The notes beneath the pieces were generated by a model, which saw only the letters and a list, made by a program, of their open reading frames with translations, was not told the origin of the DNA and did not search any database. From contig JAIRYX010000272.1 of assembly GCA_031267635.1 (NCBI GenBank), forward strand, positions 1 through 10,460: a stretch of 10,460 bases of DNA. Direction: 5' to 3'. Within the stretch, counting starts at the first letter, position 1; each line of letters opens with the position of its first letter. Shown piece by piece: positions 6,061 through 10,460 of the stretch. The stretch is from Planctomycetaceae bacterium. Its GTDB lineage: Bacteria; Planctomycetota; Planctomycetia; Pirellulales; Thermoguttaceae. The translations under genes were made by a program, and so were the position numbers.

Positions 6061-6580
6061 AAGTTGTTTGATACGGTATGGTTGCGGAATCGTAATGATT
6101 CGATGATCTTTTCAAAAGCGATTCAATTCACATTTTGTTTTATCGTCATGGTTGAGTTCATTTTTCGTCATTCTCTTTGCAATCTGCATTCAATAAATCA
6201 TCAATAGTCAAATCAAATTTTTCGTGACTATTCAATTGTCCGGTACGGATTTATGTTACGCATGAGTTACCTAATCTTTTTCTCTCTTATTGTGAAAAAA
6301 TCAATTATCACCTTAACTTTGTTACTGTTATTATTTTAGGTCTTTTTTGAAAATCGCATAAACAACAAAGGATTCTTTTCATAGGGACTTTCAAAATGGA
6401 TTTTTGCCGATATAATTTTCCGAGTTTGGATAGTTCCAACCACAAGATTATGAAAAAATTTTATGCTTCGCGAACGCCAAGCAAGCTCACCAAAAAAATT
6501 TTTCTGAAAATACTTCGTGGCTTTTGTGAACCCGAAAATTGTTTACAGTTTGAAATAAATCTTTTGGGAAAGGTAACATT
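6061..6580. other. Long AT-rich spacer upstream of pckA
   Basis: No convincing gene in 520 bp. A short stem (GAATC 6087-6091 with GATTC 6097-6101) lies just after the preceding gene but lacks a T-run, so it is not called a terminator. A decayed repeat copy sits at about 6205-6270. The remainder is pyrimidine-rich and presumably contains the pckA promoter and a long leader. The leader ends in the Shine-Dalgarno GGGAAAGG at 6566-6573, 7 nt before the pckA ATG. Confidence 0.5.
6205..6270 (+). repeat. Decayed partial copy of the dispersed repeat, R5
   Basis: Contains TTTTTCGTGACTATTCAATTGTCC, then CGGTACGGATTTATG and a terminal GAGTTAC. The block CGGTACGGA and the GTTAC end match R1, and GACTATTCAATTGTCC resembles the AACTATTCAGTTGCCC of R2. 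The AATAAGGGC / GGCTACTAAGGG head is absent, so only the 3' half of the element remains. Confidence 0.5.
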
Positions 6581-8161
6581 ATGCAATCGGAAATCGACTT
6601 GAGCGTTTATGGTTTGTCGGGTTGTCGGGTTTTGCGGAATCCGTCGCCCGCGCGTTTATACGAAGACGCCATCACTCGTGAACAATCCGCCATCGCTTCA
6701 ACCGGTGCGCTGATCAACAATTCCGGCGAAAAAACCGGACGTAGCCCGAAAGATAAACGTATCGTCGAGCATCCCGACAGTTCGGGAAATATCTGGTGGG
6801 GTTCGGTGAACATTAAACTCAAAGAGGAAATTTTCATCAGCAATCGTCAACGCGCTATTGACTATCTCAACACTCGCGACCAAATTTATGTCATCGACGG
6901 TTTTGCCGGTTGGGATACGAAATATCGAATCAAAGTGCGGATTATTTGCGAGCGCGCTTATCATGCGCTTTTCATGCTCAATATGCTTGTGCGTCCTTCC
7001 GTCGATGAATTGCGGAATTTCGGCAAGCCGGATTATGTGATCTTCAACGCCGGAAGATTTACCGCCGACCCGAATGCCGAAGGGCTGACTTCGCCGACCA
7101 GCGTTGCGTTATCGTTTGAACGCGGCGAGTTTGTCATTCTTGGTACACAATACGCCGGTGAAATGAAAAAAGGCGTGTTCACGATTATGAATTATCTGAT
7201 GCCGAAACAAGGTTTGCTTTCGATGCATTGTTCGGCAAATGAAGGGAAAAGCGGCGACGTGTCGCTTTTTTTCGGGCTTTCCGGTACGGGAAAAACGACG
7301 CTTTCCGCCGAAGCGAACCGTCGGTTGATCGGAGACGACGAACATTATTGGACGGAAAACGGTATCGTCAATATTGAAGGCGGATGTTACGCGAAGTGTA
7401 TCAATTTGCGGGCGGAAAGCGAGCCGGAAATTTTTCAGGCGATTCGTTACGGTACGGTTCTTGAAAACACGGTCTATGACGAAACGACGCGGGTTGTCGA
7501 TTATGACGATGCGTCGCTGACAGAAAATACCCGTGCGTCGTATCCGGTGGAATATATTCCGAATGTCAAGTTACCGTGTTTTGGCGGACATCCGAAAAAT
7601 ATTATTTTTTTGACCTGCGACGCATTCGGCGTAATGCCGCCGGCGAGCCGTTTGTCGCCGGAGCAGGCGATGTATCATTTTATGAGTGGTTATACGGCGA
7701 AAGTGGCTGGAACGGAAGTCGGCGTAACCGAACCGGAAGCAACGTTTTCGGCGTGTTTCGGCGCGGCGTTTCTCGTATGGCATCCGGCAAAATACGCGGA
7801 GATTCTCGCGCACAATATGGCGAAATACGACGCGAAAGCATGGTTGATCAACACCGGTTGGTCGGGCGGCGCGTATGGAGTCGGCAAACGGCTTTCTATC
7901 AAATACACGCGGGCTATTATCGACGCGATTCATTCCGGTGAATTGAACAATGCCCCGACAGTGCATGACGATGTTTTCAATTTAGATGTGCCGACAGTGT
8001 GTCCCAACGTGCCGAATGATGTTTTAATCCCCAAAAATCTCTGGGCAGATAAAGTGGCGTTTGACGCTACCGCAAAAAAACTCGCTGACTTGTTCCGTCA
8101 GAACTTTGCCAAATATGAAGACGTTGCTGGTGAAGCAATCAAAAACGCCGGACCAATGTAA
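6581..8161 (+). CDS. pckA: Phosphoenolpyruvate carboxykinase (ATP)
   Basis: Cytosolic enzyme interconverting oxaloacetate + ATP with phosphoenolpyruvate + CO2 + ADP. It serves gluconeogenesis or, in anaerobes, CO2 fixation toward succinate. The 526-residue product (E. coli enzyme 540) carries the full ATP-type set: NNSGEKTGRSPKDKR at 46-60 (Arg54, substrate binding), YAGEMKKG at 191-198 (Tyr191, Lys197), His216 in MHCSAN, the P-loop GLSGTGKTT at 232-240 (Lys238), the metal-binding IGDDEHYW at 250-257, NTRASYPVEYIPN at 316-328 (Arg318), LTCDAFGVMPPASRLSPEQAMYHF at 344-367, and GVTEPEATFSACFG at 381-394. No key residue is missing. The start at 6581 has Shine-Dalgarno GGGAAAGG 7 nt upstream and gives a normal N-terminus. 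It probably forms a single-gene unit: 266 bp separate it from the next start. Confidence 0.97.
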   Translation: MQSEIDLSVYGLSGCRVLRNPSPARLYEDAITREQSAIASTGALINNSGEKTGRSPKDKRIVEHPDSSGNIWWGSVNIKLKEEIFISNRQRAIDYLNTRDQIYVIDGFAGWDTKYRIKVRIICERAYHALFMLNMLVRPSVDELRNFGKPDYVIFNAGRFTADPNAEGLTSPTSVALSFERGEFVILGTQYAGEMKKGVFTIMNYLMPKQGLLSMHCSANEGKSGDVSLFFGLSGTGKTTLSAEANRRLIGDDEHYWTENGIVNIEGGCYAKCINLRAESEPEIFQAIRYGTVLENTVYDETTRVVDYDDASLTENTRASYPVEYIPNVKLPCFGGHPKNIIFLTCDAFGVMPPASRLSPEQAMYHFMSGYTAKVAGTEVGVTEPEATFSACFGAAFLVWHPAKYAEILAHNMAKYDAKAWLINTGWSGGAYGVGKRLSIKYTRAIIDAIHSGELNNAPTVHDDVFNLDVPTVCPNVPNDVLIPKNLWADKVAFDATAKKLADLFRQNFAKYEDVAGEAIKNAGPM

Positions 8162-8414
8162 AAAGCAATATGAGCAAAAGCGTAAGCAAATGGTATAACC
8201 CCATTCACAGAAAAAATTCCTAGCGTTCTTCGTCCATCGCAGTTTCTGCAACCAATCCAATACCGCCGGCGCAAGCAGTATTAGGCAAAAAAACTTAAAA
8301 TTGCCCTTGACGCAGCAAAGAAGATGTGGTAATTTCCGCAAAAAAGTGAGCTTGGTCATTTTCTGGTAGTAAGATGGGCGGCAGACAGGATGTTTTGTAC
8401 GCTGAAAACAATAT

Positions 8415-8430
8415 GGAGGTTAGAATCATG
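8415..8430 (+). promoter_or_regulatory. Shine-Dalgarno deciding the start of the secreted protein
   Basis: GGAGGT at 8415-8420 lies 7 nt before the ATG at 8428. This start gives a normal signal peptide, so the in-frame ATGs at 8374 and 8413 are not used in the annotation. Confidence 0.85.
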
Positions 8431-10080
8431 AAATCATGGACGGTTGTTTCGTTTTCTTCGCTATTTCTTTTTGCTGTCGTTATTTTGGCGGAAAATCAAC
8501 GCCATCTTTTTGCCCAAAGCGCTCCGGTTGCCGGAACGGGAATTTATCCGCCGCAATATCCTAATGAGCAATTCAGAGGGATGGGAAATTCCAATACGCC
8601 GAATCCCGGCGGCAATATTCCGGCGTATCGTCCGGCAAATCCGCCTGCCGCAGATTCGGATACGCAACAGCAAACGAATCCGGCGGGATATGCGGCGGTT
8701 TATCCGCAAACAGGTTACAATGGAACGCCTAACGCGGCAACTATTCCGAACGGTAGTAATTTTTCTAATGGCAATCTTCCAAGCGGCACAAACGTTTCGG
8801 GGGGAAATCCGGCGGACAACCCCAATTATATGATGGATCGTCCGCTTGGTGCGCCGTTGGGCGGAAATCCGCCAACGGGAACGCCTTCGGTTGCGAATGT
8901 ACCGTTTCAAACGCTCACGCCGAACGCTCCGCAAATCATTCCGCCGCCGAAAGGTTATACTTTGACTAAAGCGGAACACCAGGATATTGAACGTTTTCTG
9001 ATGACATGGCAGGAAAAAAGTAAGTCGGTCACGGCGTTGGATTATGATTTTCTCTGCTTTGAATATAATGCGTTTAGTAAAAAGGATGAAAAAACCGGGC
9101 AGCTTATGGCAGTTCATACAACGTATGGCAGCGTCAAATACCGTGCGCCCGACAAGGGAATCATCGAAACGGTAGGAGAGCATGACGCCAACGGCAACAA
9201 AATCACCGAAAGCAATCTGAGAAGTAAGTTTATTTGTACCGGAACGGCGGTTTATCAATTTGATCACGCGGCGAAGAAACTGACGGAGTTTGTCATTCCA
9301 AAGGAACAACAAGGGAAAGGCGTGATGGATTCGCCGCTGATGGTATTAGTGGGAGCGAACCCGACCGACTTACAAAGACGCTTTTATCTGAAAATCCTGC
9401 CGCGTTTAGAAAACATGAAAAACGGCGTGCGTTTTCAAGCGTGGCCCAAGTTGCCGGAAGACGCGAAAGAGTTTAACAGCGTTATCGTTGTCATTGATGA
9501 TTCCACGTTTGACGCTCGCGGTTTGCAGTTGTTTAGTATTGATGGAACGTCGTATAAGAATTACATTATTACGGACACGAAAAAAGGGCTATTCCAAGGT
9601 TTGGGAAGTATTCTGCCGCCGTTAAACAAAGACGATTTTGACCACAATAACATTCTCAAGTCGAAGCCAAAAGATTGGGTGTATGCCCTCGAAGAGAACG
9701 TTGCCGTGCCCGCAGCTGCCCCGCAGCTGTCTCAACAAAACCCCGTTGTTCCGAATGCTCCGAATAATCTGCCGAGCGCAATACCGAACACGACTCCTGC
9801 CCAACCGAACCCGGCGTATGCGTCGCCTGTTCCACCGCAAACGCAATATTCATCGCAACCGAACGGGTTTACGGCGGGAGCGACAGGAATCGCATCCGTT
9901 CCCGGACAATATTTGCAAGGCGGCGTTTCGCCCACTGCGTCTCCGAATGGATATAATCTTTCGCAAGGGAATCCGCCGTATTCAGTCGGTAACCCGCAAG
10001 GTTTTCCGGGCAATCCGCAAGGTTCTCAACCGCAACAACCGCCGTATCATGCTGAAACGCCCACTTCGCGTTGGCGATAA
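8428..10080 (+). CDS. Secreted planctomycete protein with TIGR03009-like domain and low-complexity flanks
   Basis: The 550-residue product starts with a signal peptide (MKSWTVVSFSSLFLFAVVIL, likely cleaved near residue 30 after LFAQS or just before it), so it acts outside the cytoplasm. Residues about 32-172 are a disordered Pro/Asn/Gly/Ala/Gln-rich segment. A folded domain at about 177-423 (YTLTKAEHQDIERFLMTWQEKS through KPKDWVYALEE) resembles the planctomycete domain TIGR03009, whose pattern is like LolA/outer-membrane lipoprotein carrier folds. It includes VKYRAPDKGIIE, FICTGTAVYQFDHAAKKLTEFVIP and GVMDSPLMVLVGAN. A second disordered Pro/Asn/Gln-rich tail (424-550) ends TSRWR. The function is unknown; a role in envelope lipid or protein handling is only a fold-based guess. 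The two flanks share composition but no strict repeat unit. There are no linked genes. The family call is from memory of its pattern. Confidence 0.8.
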   Translation: MKSWTVVSFSSLFLFAVVILAENQRHLFAQSAPVAGTGIYPPQYPNEQFRGMGNSNTPNPGGNIPAYRPANPPAADSDTQQQTNPAGYAAVYPQTGYNGTPNAATIPNGSNFSNGNLPSGTNVSGGNPADNPNYMMDRPLGAPLGGNPPTGTPSVANVPFQTLTPNAPQIIPPPKGYTLTKAEHQDIERFLMTWQEKSKSVTALDYDFLCFEYNAFSKKDEKTGQLMAVHTTYGSVKYRAPDKGIIETVGEHDANGNKITESNLRSKFICTGTAVYQFDHAAKKLTEFVIPKEQQGKGVMDSPLMVLVGANPTDLQRRFYLKILPRLENMKNGVRFQAWPKLPEDAKEFNSVIVVIDDSTFDARGLQLFSIDGTSYKNYIITDTKKGLFQGLGSILPPLNKDDFDHNNILKSKPKDWVYALEENVAVPAAAPQLSQQNPVVPNAPNNLPSAIPNTTPAQPNPAYASPVPPQTQYSSQPNGFTAGATGIASVPGQYLQGGVSPTASPNGYNLSQGNPPYSVGNPQGFPGNPQGSQPQQPPYHAETPTSRWR

Positions 10081-10111
10081 AGACTTGCGACTTTTCTATC
10101 GAAAAATAAGA

Positions 10112-10255
10112 GCATAAGGGCGAGTTTGGGGGCTTTGTCGGCTACTAAGGGGAACTTGATAAATAAGGGCGGCAATAGTAAGTCTTTCGGTAAAGCTGGC
10201 AGTAGCTACCCTGTTGCTGTGCGGATTTATTGGGCTTGGACAGCTGAATAGTTAC
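10112..10255 (+). repeat. Dispersed intergenic repeat, copy R4
   Basis: Starts about 30 bp after the stop of the secreted protein gene. Landmarks in order are ATAAGGGCGAGTTTGGGGG, GGCTACTAAGGGGAACTTG, AATAAGGGCGGCAATAG, AGTCTTTCGGTAAAG, GTGCGGATTTATTGGG and terminal CTGAATAGTTAC. It resembles R3 over nearly its whole length and R1/R2 in blocks. This copy lies downstream of a gene, so the family is not tied to promoters. Confidence 0.8.
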
Positions 10256-10333
10256 TTTTAATTGTTGTTTTTGTCAAGTGTAATAAGTCTATTTTTGTTT
10301 GTTTTTCCAGATTTGTTTTTTGGTTGGTTGATC

Positions 10334-10460
10334 TTAAATTCCAACGAAGCATAGCATATACAACTCAATAACTTTGTCAGTAGGACACAATTTAACATCA
10401 TCGAGAGTTGTTACAAAATGATTAAGGGTAGGTTTGATAGATTGGTCTCTTATAGAGAAA
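10334..10460 (-). CDS. Possible 3' end of a leftward gene running off the window
   Basis: On the minus strand one frame is open from the window edge (first full codon at 10459-10457) for about 41 codons to TAA at 10336-10334. It encodes a segment ending IELYMLCFVGI, preceded by NHFVTTLDDVKLCPTDKV. The other two minus frames close within a few codons of the edge. The translation looks protein-like, but 41 codons is too short to be sure in sequence of this composition. No family is recognised. Confidence 0.25.
   Translation of the reverse strand, partial: FSIRDQSIKPTLNHFVTTLDDVKLCPTDKVIELYMLCFVGI

Noticed and set aside
6396..6602. 68-codon open frame ending inside pckA
   Set aside because: It overlaps the well-supported pckA start and has no recognisable features. 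An AGGG about 10 nt upstream of its ATG is weak support only.
8374..8427. Upstream in-frame ATG for the secreted protein
   Set aside because: No ribosome-binding site there, whereas GGAGGT with ideal spacing precedes the ATG at 8428.
8461..9312. 283-codon open frame on the minus strand
   Set aside because: It is antisense to the Pro/Asn/Gly-rich secreted protein; its translation is almost pure Arg/Ile low complexity, as expected from the complement of that codon usage.

Overview
The window looks like a chromosomal segment of a moderately AT-rich bacterium, most likely a planctomycete (Planctomycetota). The best lineage marker is the last gene: a secreted protein with long Pro/Asn/Gly/Gln-rich flanks around a domain resembling the planctomycete family TIGR03009. 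A long-form (type 2) orotidine-5'-phosphate decarboxylase and small or mid-sized proteins without familiar names fit that view. The assignment rests on remembered family features, not a search. All complete genes lie on the + strand and are separated by unusually long AT-rich spacers.

Layout. Positions 1-558 are non-coding. They hold a promoter-like sequence facing left out of the window, a 170-bp long hairpin with perfect 45-bp arms (157-326), and copies of a dispersed repeat. Then comes pyrF (559-1506, pyrimidine synthesis). A 445-bp spacer holds a 13-bp direct repeat. Next is a probable three-gene operon: larC (1952-3394, nickel insertion into the nickel-pincer cofactor), a small conserved-looking helical protein (3443-3712), and a ModA-like periplasmic binding protein without transporter partners (3737-4579). 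A second repeat-rich spacer (4580-5058) carries two head-to-head copies of the dispersed repeat. It is followed by an unrecognised 333-residue protein (5059-6060) whose C-terminal half is reminiscent of DUF2971. A spacer of about 520 bp with a decayed repeat copy leads to pckA (6581-8161, ATP-dependent PEP carboxykinase, gluconeogenesis or fermentation). The secreted TIGR03009-like protein (8428-10080) follows. The right end holds another repeat copy and the possible 3' end of a leftward gene running off the window.

How the genes work together. pyrF and pckA are single housekeeping genes with no evident link to each other. The larC trio is the only convincing cotranscribed unit. The most distinctive content is non-coding: a roughly 145-bp dispersed repeat family with four clear and two partial copies in both orientations, and the long hairpin that shares a core motif with it. 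No tRNA, rRNA, CRISPR array, intact transposase or known phage gene was seen.
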